From Bradyrhizobium sp. cir1 (lineage in GTDB: Bacteria; Pseudomonadota; Alphaproteobacteria; Rhizobiales; Xanthobacteraceae), in assembly GCF_014198245.1 (NCBI RefSeq), contig NZ_JACIHE010000011.1, positions 62,001 to 126,000 on the forward strand: a DNA stretch of 64,000 bases. Reading direction: 5' to 3'. The notes beneath the pieces were generated by a model. That model saw only the letters and a program-made list of their open reading frames with translations. It was not told where the DNA came from and searched no databases. Made by a program: the position numbers and the translations under genes. Positions 15,759-24,178 of the stretch are shown piece after piece (the stretch's first letter is position 1; each line of letters opens with the position of its first letter).

Positions 15759-16622
15759 TCACCCTCCCAGGGAGGCAAAAGTGGCGAAGAAGACGTCTGG
15801 ATCAGGTGAGATGCACGTGAACAGGCGGAATGCTTCGGTGCCCTGGAAGATCGCCATGCCACCGCCGTCGACGGTGCGGCAGCCGAGGGCACGCGCCGTA
15901 CGCAGCAATGCGGTTTCCAGCGGGAAGTAGACGATCTCGGCGACCCAGAGATCGGGACGCAACAGGGCCGTCGGCAGCGGCGTCCCTGGATACTTGTCCA
16001 TCCCGATCGGCGTGGCGTTGACAATTCCGTCTGCGGCAGCAACGGCGGCCGCGACATCCTGGCCGACCCTCAAGCGCCCCTCTGAAAATCGAGAAGACAA
16101 GCCGTCGACCACATTTTGCGCCTTGGCCGAGTCGACGTCGATGATGGTCAACTCCCGCACGCCGAGCTTCATCAGCGCGAAGGCGACCGCAGCTCCTGCA
16201 CCGCCGGCGCCGAATTGGACGACACGACCGAGCGATGCACCCTGCATGTTGCGGCGAAAGTTCTCGGCGAAGCCGAACCAGTCGGTGTTGTGGCCGGTCA
16301 TTCGACCGTTCCTGATGACCACGGTGTTCACGGCACCAAGCGCCTCCGCGTCAGGCGAAAGCTCATCCAGCAGTGGAATGATCGCCTGCTTGCAGGGATG
16401 GGTCACGTTCAGCCCGTCAAAGCCCGTCCGCTTTGCCGCCGTCAGCAATTCCGGCAATGCCTCTACGCCAAGCTTCAACTCGGCGAGATCGATCTTCTTG
16501 TAGAGGTAGCGGATGCCGGCGGCGTCAGCGGCCGCTTCGTGCATGGGCGGAGTGCGGGACGCAGCGATGCCGCTGCCGATCAGGCCGACGAGAAAGCTGG
16601 ACTTCTGATGCATGGTCGGCAT
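15759..16622 (-). CDS. Quinate/shikimate dehydrogenase (QDH-type)
   Basis: The 287-residue protein is a shikimate-dehydrogenase-fold enzyme. The substrate loop is SRTPPMHE (Ser22, Thr24, His28), the catalytic region is NVTHPCKQ (Lys78), then AVNT (Asn99) and HNTDWFGF (Asp114). The SxT loop and NVTHPCK in place of the AroE NVTxPxK resemble catabolic quinate/shikimate dehydrogenases such as C. glutamicum QsuD. The nucleotide loop is GAGGAGAA, followed by an Asp (IIDVD), which favours NAD. It would oxidise quinate to 3-dehydroquinate or shikimate to 3-dehydroshikimate. The gene lies 6 bases after a second paralogue. Confidence 0.9.
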   Translation of the reverse strand: MPTMHQKSSFLVGLIGSGIAASRTPPMHEAAADAAGIRYLYKKIDLAELKLGVEALPELLTAAKRTGFDGLNVTHPCKQAIIPLLDELSPDAEALGAVNTVVIRNGRMTGHNTDWFGFAENFRRNMQGASLGRVVQFGAGGAGAAVAFALMKLGVRELTIIDVDSAKAQNVVDGLSSRFSEGRLRVGQDVAAAVAAADGIVNATPIGMDKYPGTPLPTALLRPDLWVAEIVYFPLETALLRTARALGCRTVDGGGMAIFQGTEAFRLFTCISPDPDVFFATFASLGG

Positions 16623-16628
16623 CGCCCG

Positions 16629-17456
16629 TCAGCTCAAAGGGACAGTCAGCTCGGCGATGACCCGAGCCGTGCTCGGTCGAACGCCGCGCCACCAGGAAAA
16701 AGCTTCGGCCGCCTGCTCGACCAGCATGCCGACGCCGTCGGCCAGCCTGGCTACGCCTTTTGCGCGGGCCGCCTGTAGAAAAGGCGTCAATCCCTTGCCG
16801 TAGGCGAGTTCGTATGCCAGCTCCGCACCGCGGAAGACATTGCCGGGAAGTGGCGGCATCTCACCTCGCAGGCTGGCCGATGTCGCGTTGACCACGACGT
16901 CATAGCCTTCGGCAAGGTCGGCCAGTTCAGCATAGCCGCTGACGATCAGGGGGCCACAGCCGGCAAACTCTTCGGCCAATGCCACCGCTTTCGCCAGCGT
17001 CCGGTTGACGAGAACCAGCTCGGTCGGCTCCTGGCGCAGGAACGGCAGCAGCGCGCCACGCGCTGCTCCTCCGGCACCGAGCATCAGGACGCGGCGGCCG
17101 GCCATTTTGACGCCGAGATTGACGGTGATGTCGCGCACGAGGCCGATCCCGTCGAAATTCTCGGCAATGATCCGATCGCCATCGAACTTCAGGCAGTTTG
17201 CGGCGCCTGCTCGTTTGGCGCTCTCTGAAAGCTCGCTTGCATAGGCGAAGGCATCGAGCTTGAACGGGGCGGTGATGTTCAGCCCCTTGGCGCCCTCTGT
17301 CCGGAATTGATCAACCCGTTCGCTAAAGCCATTGAGGGGACCCTCGATCGCCTCATAGACAAGGTCCTGTCCCGTCATTCTGGCGAAAGTGCCATGGATG
17401 AGAGGTGATTTGCTGAAGCCGATCGGATTGCCGATCACCGCATAACGATCGCTCAT
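16629..17456 (-). CDS. AroE-like shikimate dehydrogenase paralogue with altered substrate pocket
   Basis: The 275-residue protein keeps most AroE residues: FSKSPLIH (Ser15, Ser17), NITAPFK (Lys66), AAN (Asn87), Asp102, Tyr in YELAYGKG and Gln in GMLVEQAAEAF. The motif normally NTDG reads NFDG, so the Thr that contacts shikimate (Thr101 of E. coli AroE) is Phe101. The nucleotide site is GAGGAARG with LVNRT, as in NADP-using AroE. The Phe should change the fit around a ring hydroxyl, so the substrate may not be shikimate itself. It lies in the operon between the CoA-transferase and the QDH-type gene. Confidence 0.88.
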   Translation of the reverse strand: MSDRYAVIGNPIGFSKSPLIHGTFARMTGQDLVYEAIEGPLNGFSERVDQFRTEGAKGLNITAPFKLDAFAYASELSESAKRAGAANCLKFDGDRIIAENFDGIGLVRDITVNLGVKMAGRRVLMLGAGGAARGALLPFLRQEPTELVLVNRTLAKAVALAEEFAGCGPLIVSGYAELADLAEGYDVVVNATSASLRGEMPPLPGNVFRGAELAYELAYGKGLTPFLQAARAKGVARLADGVGMLVEQAAEAFSWWRGVRPSTARVIAELTVPLS

Positions 17457-17459
17457 GGC

Positions 17460-18686
17460 TCACTCCTGCACTGCAGCTTCGTTATAGAGGACACCGTCAC
17501 GCACCATCGCCTCGACGAGCTCGGCCGACAGTCCCAGCGACATTGCAATACGGCAATTGTCCTGGCCGAGCAGCGGCGCCGGAGTCCGCACCGTGGTGTC
17601 GCAATCGGAGAACCGAAACGGCAGGTTCGGCAACGTCACCTTGCCGAGCACAGGATGCTCCTGCTCGACCAGCATGCCGCGCGCGTGGATCTGCGGATCC
17701 TTCACGACCTCTTCGATGGTCTGCACGGGAGCGGACGGCACACCTGCTTCGTCAAGTGCCGCAAGACAAGCATCCCGAGACGACTGCGACAGAGTCCAGT
17801 TGCGCACGATCTCCATCGCTTCGGCATAATGGGCGTTCCGCGCGGCAGGCGTGGTGAAGCGTTCGTCGGATGACAACCTGCTTCCGCCAATCAGCGTCGC
17901 CAATCGTCGCCAGGCATCATCGACTTGCGCGGCGATGACGAGATTGCCGTCCCTGGCCGGAAAGACGCCGTAAACGGTCGATTCCGGCTGTCCGCTGCCG
18001 GTCTGCTTCGGCAGGTCGGTACCGCCGGAGAGGAAGTAGCGCTGAACCGCATAGTCGTGCATCGAGACCATGCAGTCGTACAGCGCCAGATCGATATGCT
18101 GGCCGCGCCCGGACGACGCGCGGCCGACCAGCACTGCATTGATGGCAGCCACGCCGTGAATGCCGGTGTACATATCGGCCAATGGCATCCGCAGCAGCGG
18201 CGGCGCTTCGCCAGGATTGCCCAGTTGCGCCAGAGCGCCCGACATCGCCTCTGCGATCAGACCGAAGCCCGGACGGTCGGCATAGGGACCAGTGTGACCA
18301 TAGGCGGAGACCGAACAGTAGATCAGTCCGGGATTGCGCGCCGAGAGCGCCTTGTAACCGAGCCCGAGGCGCTCGAGTGCGCCGGGGCGGTAGTTCTCGA
18401 TGAAGACGTCGGCTGTGTCGACCAGCTTCATCATCAGGTCGAGGCCACGCTTGTCGCGCAGATCGATACACAATCCCTGCTTGCCCATGTTCTGCTGCAG
18501 GAAGTAGCCGGATTGTCCGTCCTTGAAATAGCCGTGGGCGCGGCCCGCATCACCTTGCTTCGGACGCTCCACCTTGATGACTTCCGCACCCATCGCGGCG
18601 AGGCAACGGCCCATGAACGGACCAGCAAGGAAATGGCTGTAGTCGATGACGCGAATGCCTTTGAGCGGCAGATCTTGTGCGGTCAT
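17460..18686 (-). CDS. CaiB/BaiF (class III) CoA-transferase
   Basis: The 408-residue protein has the family N-terminus LKGIRVIDYSHFLAGPFMGR, the CoA-binding stretch VIKVERPKQGDAGR, and the catalytic Asp in LADMYTGIHG. Family III enzymes move CoA between carboxylic acids by a mixed-anhydride mechanism. In this operon it may activate the carboxylate of the imported ring compound or an acid formed from it. Its start overlaps the MaoC stop by ATGA and its end lies 3 bases before the AroE-like gene. Confidence 0.93.
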   Translation of the reverse strand: MTAQDLPLKGIRVIDYSHFLAGPFMGRCLAAMGAEVIKVERPKQGDAGRAHGYFKDGQSGYFLQQNMGKQGLCIDLRDKRGLDLMMKLVDTADVFIENYRPGALERLGLGYKALSARNPGLIYCSVSAYGHTGPYADRPGFGLIAEAMSGALAQLGNPGEAPPLLRMPLADMYTGIHGVAAINAVLVGRASSGRGQHIDLALYDCMVSMHDYAVQRYFLSGGTDLPKQTGSGQPESTVYGVFPARDGNLVIAAQVDDAWRRLATLIGGSRLSSDERFTTPAARNAHYAEAMEIVRNWTLSQSSRDACLAALDEAGVPSAPVQTIEEVVKDPQIHARGMLVEQEHPVLGKVTLPNLPFRFSDCDTTVRTPAPLLGQDNCRIAMSLGLSAELVEAMVRDGVLYNEAAVQE

Positions 18687-19153
18687 GCCTGCTCTCCCGC
18701 GACGCTGGTCTTCGGGCGCATCGGAATCATCAGCCGGTGCTCGCCTAGCTGCACCACTTCACCGCGCTGATTGATCAGCTCCGAGGGCAGCACCACGATG
18801 CCCCACCCTTCCCGCTTCGTCGAGCGCATTGAACCAACGCGGAACTTGACGTGCACGGTGTCGCCGAGCTTGATCGGCAGCTTGAAATCCCACGTCCAGC
18901 CCAGCGACATTCCCGGAAGGAAGCGGTAGTCGGCACGGGTCTTCAAGCCGTCGGCCAGCGACAGCCCAAACAGCCCGTGCGCGACGCGCGTACCGAATGG
19001 TGTGGTCTTGGCGTATTCCTCGTCGACATGAACAGGCGTGAAATCGCCTGTTAGCTCGGCGTAGGCATTCACCATTGCTTCAGTGACCGTCACCGAGGGG
19101 GTGACGCATTCGTCACCGACCTCGGCATCGTCCCAGTAGCGCTCGTCGGTCAT
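18683..19153 (-). CDS. MaoC-like enoyl-CoA hydratase/dehydratase
   Basis: ATG 19153 gives 156 residues with a single hot-dog domain. The hydratase-2 motif is present: LTGDFTPVHVDEEYAKTT with GTRVAHGLF. Such enzymes hydrate or dehydrate CoA-thioesters. Coupling to the CoA-transferase (ATGA) suggests that it acts on the product of that enzyme. An upstream in-frame start at 19174 would overlap the VOC gene by a few bases. Confidence 0.9.
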   Translation of the reverse strand: MTDERYWDDAEVGDECVTPSVTVTEAMVNAYAELTGDFTPVHVDEEYAKTTPFGTRVAHGLFGLSLADGLKTRADYRFLPGMSLGWTWDFKLPIKLGDTVHVKFRVGSMRSTKREGWGIVVLPSELINQRGEVVQLGEHRLMIPMRPKTSVAGEQA

Positions 19154-19166
19154 GTCGCGTCTTCCT

Positions 19167-19553
19167 CTAGGCACGGGGATTGATCGCCAGGGCGGCTTCC
19201 ACGGCGCCTGCGCTGGCTTGCAATATCTCGACGTTCAGGCCGCCCGGCAGCTCGAGCCAGTTCGGGCCGGCGGGCAAAGCCTTGGCGCCCCAGGCGGCGG
19301 CGCGAGCGAGTACGCCTTCGTAGTCGTCGACCATGATGCCGAGATGGGCGAGACGCCCCTCCGGCCCGGCAAAATGCGGATCCTCGATGAGTTGCACGCT
19401 TCCCAGCACCCATACCTGACGCGGGCGCGCACCATCGGCGGGTTGCTCGTCGCGAATAGTGAGACCAAGCACCTCGCGAAAGAAGTCGACGTGATGATCA
19501 ACGTCCGGCACGCGGATCGCGACGTGTTCGACATAAGCGCGGGGCAGCGACAT
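19167..19553 (-). CDS. VOC (glyoxalase/bleomycin-resistance) family protein
   Basis: ATG 19553 gives 128 residues, a single two-repeat VOC module: YVEHVAIRVPDVDHHVDFFREVLGL and RLAHLGIMVDDYEGVLARAA, with ELPGGLNVEIL at the end. His and Glu at the usual metal positions are present (VEHVAI, LAHLGI, NVEIL). The fold carries dioxygenases, epimerases and isomerases; the reaction here is unknown. The C-terminal domain of some 3-dehydroshikimate dehydratases is also VOC-like, but their TIM-barrel part is absent. Confidence 0.85.
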   Translation of the reverse strand: MSLPRAYVEHVAIRVPDVDHHVDFFREVLGLTIRDEQPADGARPRQVWVLGSVQLIEDPHFAGPEGRLAHLGIMVDDYEGVLARAAAWGAKALPAGPNWLELPGGLNVEILQASAGAVEAALAINPRA

Positions 19554-19557
19554 CGTC

Positions 19558-20502
19558 TCAGGCCTTTCCAGGATAGTCGCTGCGGGCGTATTCGAGCCCT
19601 TTGACCAACGCGACAAGGGTCGCGTTGACGGGGGTCGGCACGTTGAGCTTGGCGCCCCAACGCACGACGGAGCCGTGAATGTAATCAACCTCGGTCAGAT
19701 TGCCGGACTGCAAGCTCTGCAACATCGATGTCTTGAATTCGGGCGGCAGTCCAGCAGACGCCATCGTCCAGGCCCGGCGCGGATCGGCAATCGAGATCTT
19801 CACGCCGGCCGCCTGCGCGACCGCGATGCCCTCCGAGATTGCGGCCAGCGCACACTCTTCCAGGACCGGCAGTGAATAGAGGCCGCCATAAGTCAGCCCG
19901 GTAACCGCGGTAATTCCTCCTCCGGCGACGTTGATGAACAGCTTGTCCCACATCGTGCCCAGGATGTTGTCGCTGAGCAGCGTGAGAATGCCGGCACGAT
20001 TGAACGTCTCGGAAATTCGCTGCGCGCGTTCCGTCAAGCGTCCGTCAAGCTCGCCGATGATGGTTTCCTTGCCGACCACTCCGGAGCGAACATGACCGGG
20101 GCCGAGCAGCACGCCGCCAACATAGGTCTTGCCTGCCATGACCCGGTCACGACCAACTTCCTCTGAAAGGATGTCCTCGTGACCAAGACCGTTTTGAAGC
20201 GACATCACGACCGTCTGCGGGCCTATGATCGGCGCTGCCGCCCGGATCGCATCCCGCGTGTGATAGGATTTGACAAGGACGATGACGAGGTCCGCCACGA
20301 TGCCGACCTGCGTCGCGGAGGTACAGGCCGAGACCTTCACGACGGTCTCGGCGTCACCCTCGAGCATCCGGAGACCGTTGGCGTTGATTGCGTCAACATG
20401 GGCCTGGAACGGATCGATCAACCAAACCTCGGCCCCACCGCGCGCCAGCGTGCCGCCGATGGTCGAGCCCAGGGCTCCCGCTCCGATAAAGCAGATCCTC
20501 AT
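19558..20502 (-). CDS. Ketopantoate-reductase-like (ApbA/PanE family) oxidoreductase, first gene of operon
   Basis: The 314-residue protein has the Rossmann start MRICFIGAGALGSTIGGTLA, a central linker with SLQNGLGHEDIL, and the C-terminal helical ApbA domain with the catalytic Lys in TMWDKLFINVAGG. It reduces a 2-keto acid, or oxidises a 2-hydroxy acid, with NADP. Its position in a catabolic operon argues against a pantothenate role. It is the first gene of the unit and lies divergent to the LysR regulator. Confidence 0.87.
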   Translation of the reverse strand: MRICFIGAGALGSTIGGTLARGGAEVWLIDPFQAHVDAINANGLRMLEGDAETVVKVSACTSATQVGIVADLVIVLVKSYHTRDAIRAAAPIIGPQTVVMSLQNGLGHEDILSEEVGRDRVMAGKTYVGGVLLGPGHVRSGVVGKETIIGELDGRLTERAQRISETFNRAGILTLLSDNILGTMWDKLFINVAGGGITAVTGLTYGGLYSLPVLEECALAAISEGIAVAQAAGVKISIADPRRAWTMASAGLPPEFKTSMLQSLQSGNLTEVDYIHGSVVRWGAKLNVPTPVNATLVALVKGLEYARSDYPGKA

Positions 20503-20605
20503 CCGAACGCTTCTCCCTCGCCCATCCTTGGCGTTGGAAGCGTGCTAGCAGGCTGCCCTGTATTTGGATATGCTATGATCCTTATAACCATTATTGAAGA
20601 TCGCA
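20503..20605. promoter_or_regulatory. Divergent promoter region of the catabolic operon and lysR
   Basis: The 103-base gap holds an AT-rich block (20561-20600) with GGAT-N8-ATCC at 20566-20581, a possible LysR half-site pair. No stronger motif was found. The divergent layout is typical for LysR activators. Confidence 0.4.
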
Positions 20606-21586
20606 ATGAAGCAGCGAGACCTCCCCGAGACGACTCTGCTGGAGCCGCGCCTGCTCCGGCTGTTTGACGCATTGTTCGCCACGGGCAGCGTCACCAAGGC
20701 GGCCGAGAAGCTAGGCCAGAGCCAGCCGACCATTTCGATCTGGCTGGCGCGCCTACGGAAGGAACTGGCCGATCCGCTCTTCATTCGGTCGGCTGAGGGA
20801 ATGCTGCCGACTCCGCGCGCCGAGGCGCTCATCGGCACGGCCCGGCAGGCATTGGAGATGCTGCGACGTCTGGCGGAGCTTCGCCCAGAGTTCGATCCGA
20901 CGACTGCAAAACGCCGCTTCGTCATCTGCATGACGGATGCGAGCCACGTCACGCTGCTTCCGTCTATTCTCGCTCACGTTCGCCGCGTTGCCCCTGGCGT
21001 TCGTATCGAGGCGACACAGATCGGCGCGGATACCCCACGAATGCTGCAATCCGGCGAGGCCGATCTGGCGCTCGGCTACATCTCGGACCTCGACGCCGGG
21101 CACTTCCAACAGGCGCTCTTTCCCCAGGATTGGGTCTGTTTGGCGAACGCAAAACATGCCCGGATCCGCGACCGCATCACCACAAAGGATTTCAGGCGTG
21201 AAGCGCACGTCCTCATTCGCTCCGGCACCGGACATCAGTTGCTCGCGGACGCACTACAGGAGCAGCGGATAGTCCTCGACGTTGCGCTTGAGCTACCTGG
21301 CTTTTTGGGACTGCCCGCAATCGTCGGGACGACGGACCTGATCGCTACCCTTCCAAGGCACATCGGCGAAACATTGGCTCACTATTACGGACTGCGCGTC
21401 CTCGACTGCCCACTGGCGATCGCCGGCTTTACGGTGAAGCAATATTGGCACGCCCGCTTCCATCACGACCCGGCAAACCAATGGCTGCGTGACGTGTGCG
21501 GCGAGCTTTTTCAACAGCAGGAGGTGCGTGGTCTACATCGTTCCGGTCGGGCAAGGAAACGAAGGCCACGCGATTTGCAGTCGTAG
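20606..21586 (+). CDS. LysR family transcriptional regulator
   Basis: ATG 20606 gives 326 residues. The winged helix-turn-helix is LFDALFATGSVTKAAEKLGQSQPTISIWLARLRKEL (in two parts, about residues 18-55), and the C-terminal periplasmic-binding-like domain contains LPAIVGTTDLIATLPRHIGET, a run seen in NahR/DntR-type regulators of aromatic catabolism. It should sense the substrate or an intermediate of the divergent operon. The last 20 residues are basic and atypical, perhaps a read-through tail. Confidence 0.92.
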   Translation: MKQRDLPETTLLEPRLLRLFDALFATGSVTKAAEKLGQSQPTISIWLARLRKELADPLFIRSAEGMLPTPRAEALIGTARQALEMLRRLAELRPEFDPTTAKRRFVICMTDASHVTLLPSILAHVRRVAPGVRIEATQIGADTPRMLQSGEADLALGYISDLDAGHFQQALFPQDWVCLANAKHARIRDRITTKDFRREAHVLIRSGTGHQLLADALQEQRIVLDVALELPGFLGLPAIVGTTDLIATLPRHIGETLAHYYGLRVLDCPLAIAGFTVKQYWHARFHHDPANQWLRDVCGELFQQQEVRGLHRSGRARKRRPRDLQS

Positions 21587-21901
21587 TGGTCCCCAATAGC
21601 GGGGCAACGACCGCCCCCATGGCCGCCGGCTGGGCGGACTGCGGCACGGCTGCAAATTCCGCACAACCGCATCTCGACCGGTCGTCCGCTTCGTTCGCCG
21701 TAGCACCCTATTCTACGATGAGGGCAAAACAGACCTGCCCGAGCAGCTTCCGCGGCATATGTTGGGATGGAAGCCTCGGAGATAAGCCAGCATGGCCACG
21801 CCGTTTAGTTCGATTCTGGACTGAGTCCCTGTTTCCAAACGCGCCCAAAAGACCTGACTGAGATCGAACTGCTTAACGAATGAACTCAACAGCTTAAACA
21901 C
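21587..21901. other. Intergenic region between lysR and tRNA-Gln
   Basis: No gene with a good start or codon pattern is visible in these 315 bases. It holds short frames only. It lies at the 3' side of the tRNA gene, where integrative elements often insert, but no integrase or repeat of the tRNA end was seen. Confidence 0.4.
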
Positions 21902-21976
21902 TGGCTGGGGCGGGAGGGATCGAACCTCCGAATGGCGGAATCAAAATCCGCTGCCTTACCGCTTGGCTACGCCCCA
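21902..21976 (-). tRNA. tRNA-Gln (anticodon TTG)
   Basis: Read on the minus strand the gene starts TGGGGCG and ends CGCCCCA-G-CCA, giving a perfect 7-bp acceptor stem with an encoded CCA. The anticodon loop TTTTGAT carries TTG, the T-arm contains GGTTCGATCC, and the D-arm AGCCAAGCGGTAAGGC fits. TTG reads CAA glutamine codons. Length is 75 bases with CCA. Confidence 0.97.
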
Positions 21977-22234
21977 ACAGGCGACCTCGGGACGGCGGAA
22001 GAACTGGCTACCGCAGATTCCCTCGGATCGCAGCCGGTCTATAGGCTGCGGCACGGCATTTCAACCGCCTGGAGGGGCAAAATACCACAGCCCCCGCGAG
22101 CGGCGGCGCCACACTCTATATAAGTCCGGGTGGAGGCCCTGTTCCGGGCCTGAGCCGTCCTGGCGTACGGGCAGTTGAGACCGCCGGCAATTCATGGGAA
22201 GACCGCCGCCAAGACCTGTCTCCGGGAGTGAACC

Positions 22235-24013
22235 ATGACCTACCGCGCGCCGATCTCTGACATGCTGCTGTCGCTCAACCATGGCGCCGGCCTGAAGGCG
22301 GCGGTGGACGCCGGCCATTACGGCGATTTCGATGCCGACATTGCGGCCGCCGTGCTGGAGGAAGCCGGCAAGTTCGCAACCGACGTGCTGGCGCCGCTCA
22401 ACAAGATCGGCGACGAGCACGGCATCAAGCTGGATGCCGGCAAGGTCACGACTGCGCCGGGCTGGCCCGATGCCTATAAGCGCTGGACCGAGGGCGGCTG
22501 GAACGCGGTGTCGGGACCCGAGGATTTCGGCGGCCAGGGCCTGCCGCTGGCGATCAACGCCGCCTGCACCGAGATCTGGAGCGCGGCCAACGTCGCCTTC
22601 GGGCTCTGCCCGTTGCTGACGGCGTCGGCGATGGAGGCGCTGGATGCCCATGGCAGCGACGAGCTGAAGAAGATCTATCTCGAAAAGCTGGTCTCCGGCG
22701 AATGGACCGGCACCATGCAACTCACCGAGCCGCAGGCCGGCTCCGATGTCGGCGCGCTGCGTACTCGCGCCGAAAAGCAGGCCGACGGCACCTATCGCAT
22801 CAAGGGGACGAAGATCTTCATCACCTATGGCGAGCACGACATGACCGACAACATCGTGCATTTCGTGCTCGCGCGCCTGCCCGACGCGCCTGCAGGCACC
22901 AAGGGGATCTCGCTCTTCCTGGTGCCGAAGTTCATGGTGAACGCCGATGGCTCGCTCGGCGCCCGCAACGACATCTTTGCCTCCGGCGTCGAGCACAAGC
23001 TCGGCATGCATGCCTCGCCAACCTGCACCATGACCATGGGCGATCAGGGCGGCGCGATCGGTTTCCTGATCGGCGAAGAGAACCAAGGCATGCGCTGCAT
23101 GTTCACGATGATGAACCAGGCGCGGCTCGGCGTGGGCCTGGAGGGCGTCGGCGTCGCCGATCGCGCCTATCAGCAGGCATTGTCTTATGCGCAGGAACGC
23201 AAGCAGGGCCGCGCCATCGGCAAGAAGGGCGAAGGCTCGGACGCGATCTTCGTGCATCCCGACGTCAAGCGCATGCTGATGCGGATGCGGGCGCAGACCG
23301 CGGCCGCGCGCACCATCTGCTACGCCACCGCCGTCGCGATCGATGTCTCGACGCGGGCCAAGGATCCCAAGGTCCGCGCCGACGCGGCCGCGCGCGCGGC
23401 GCTGCTCACGCCGATGGCGAAGGGATATTCCACCGATATCGGCAACGAGGTCGCCTATCTCGGCGTGCAGGTGCATGGCGGCATGGGTTTCATCGAGGAA
23501 ACCGGCGCCGCGCAGCATTATCGCGACGCGCGCATCACCGCGATCTATGAAGGCACCAACGGCATCCAGGCGATCGACCTTGTGACGCGCAAGCTCGCGG
23601 CCAATGGCGGCGCGGCCGTGTGGGCGCTGCTCGACGAGCTCGCGGCAACGGTCAAGCAGGTCGAAGCTTCCAACGATCCCGCTTTCGGCACCACCGGCGT
23701 CAAGTTGCGCGAGGCGCTGGAGGCGTTGACGCGCACCAGCAAATGGCTGCTGGAGCGCGTCACCTCGGCACCGAACGAGGCGCTCGCCGGCGCCACGCCT
23801 TACTTGCAGCAGTTCGGCGCGACGCTCGGCGGCTGCATGCTTGCTTCCGAGGCGCTCGCCGCGAAAGCCGACGGCAACACCGACGCCGCGCGCCACGTCT
23901 CGCTCGCGCGTTTCTTCGCCGAGAACATCAGTGTGCAGGCCGGCGCGCTCGAGCGTACCGTGACGGAGAGCGCGGAGTCGGTCGCGGCGGCGGACGCGGT
24001 GCTGTTGAGGTAA
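22235..24013 (+). CDS. Acyl-CoA dehydrogenase (large, DmdC/FadE-like type)
   Basis: The 592-residue flavoprotein has the middle-domain motifs MQLTEPQAGSDVGALRTRA and FITYGEHDM and the catalytic-base region AIYEGTNGIQAIDLVTRK (Glu near residue 438), followed by an extra C-terminal helical domain of about 120 residues. This long form differs from the 380-residue short-chain enzymes. Some members (DmdC) act on methylthiopropionyl-CoA, but the substrate cannot be read here. It is a single gene, with a GGGAG ribosome site upstream and a palindromic repeat 24 bases after its stop. Confidence 0.93.
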   Translation: MTYRAPISDMLLSLNHGAGLKAAVDAGHYGDFDADIAAAVLEEAGKFATDVLAPLNKIGDEHGIKLDAGKVTTAPGWPDAYKRWTEGGWNAVSGPEDFGGQGLPLAINAACTEIWSAANVAFGLCPLLTASAMEALDAHGSDELKKIYLEKLVSGEWTGTMQLTEPQAGSDVGALRTRAEKQADGTYRIKGTKIFITYGEHDMTDNIVHFVLARLPDAPAGTKGISLFLVPKFMVNADGSLGARNDIFASGVEHKLGMHASPTCTMTMGDQGGAIGFLIGEENQGMRCMFTMMNQARLGVGLEGVGVADRAYQQALSYAQERKQGRAIGKKGEGSDAIFVHPDVKRMLMRMRAQTAAARTICYATAVAIDVSTRAKDPKVRADAAARAALLTPMAKGYSTDIGNEVAYLGVQVHGGMGFIEETGAAQHYRDARITAIYEGTNGIQAIDLVTRKLAANGGAAVWALLDELAATVKQVEASNDPAFGTTGVKLREALEALTRTSKWLLERVTSAPNEALAGATPYLQQFGATLGGCMLASEALAAKADGNTDAARHVSLARFFAENISVQAGALERTVTESAESVAAADAVLLR

Positions 24014-24036
24014 GCGGTTTACCGAGCGCACAGACG

Positions 24037-24178
24037 CGTAGGATGGGTTAGCCGAGCAGATGCACGAAGTGCTTCTGTTCGGCGTAACCCACCAGCGTCT
24101 GCTTCCGCGGATGCAGAAGAGGTGGGTTACACCCCGCGGACTGCGCTTCGCGCAACCACAGGGCTAACCCACCCTACG
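24037..24178. repeat. Palindromic MITE-like repeat with 17-base inverted ends
   Basis: The ends CGTAGGATGGGTTAGCC and GGCTAACCCACCCTACG are inverted repeats with one mismatch over 17 bases; the element is 142 bases long. The interior holds further paired segments. The right end overlaps the 3' end of the MFS gene and supplies its stop codon (24164-24166). Confidence 0.75.

Noticed and set aside
21902..21976. tRNA-Gln as the attachment site of a genomic island covering 1-21,900
   Set aside because: The tRNA 3' end faces the accessory side, but no integrase and no repeat of the tRNA end were seen in the window.
22061..24031. A 656-codon open frame on the minus strand opposite the acyl-CoA dehydrogenase
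   Set aside because: It is the antisense shadow of a high-GC gene: Arg-, Gly- and His-rich, no domain, and the plus frame has clear dehydrogenase motifs.
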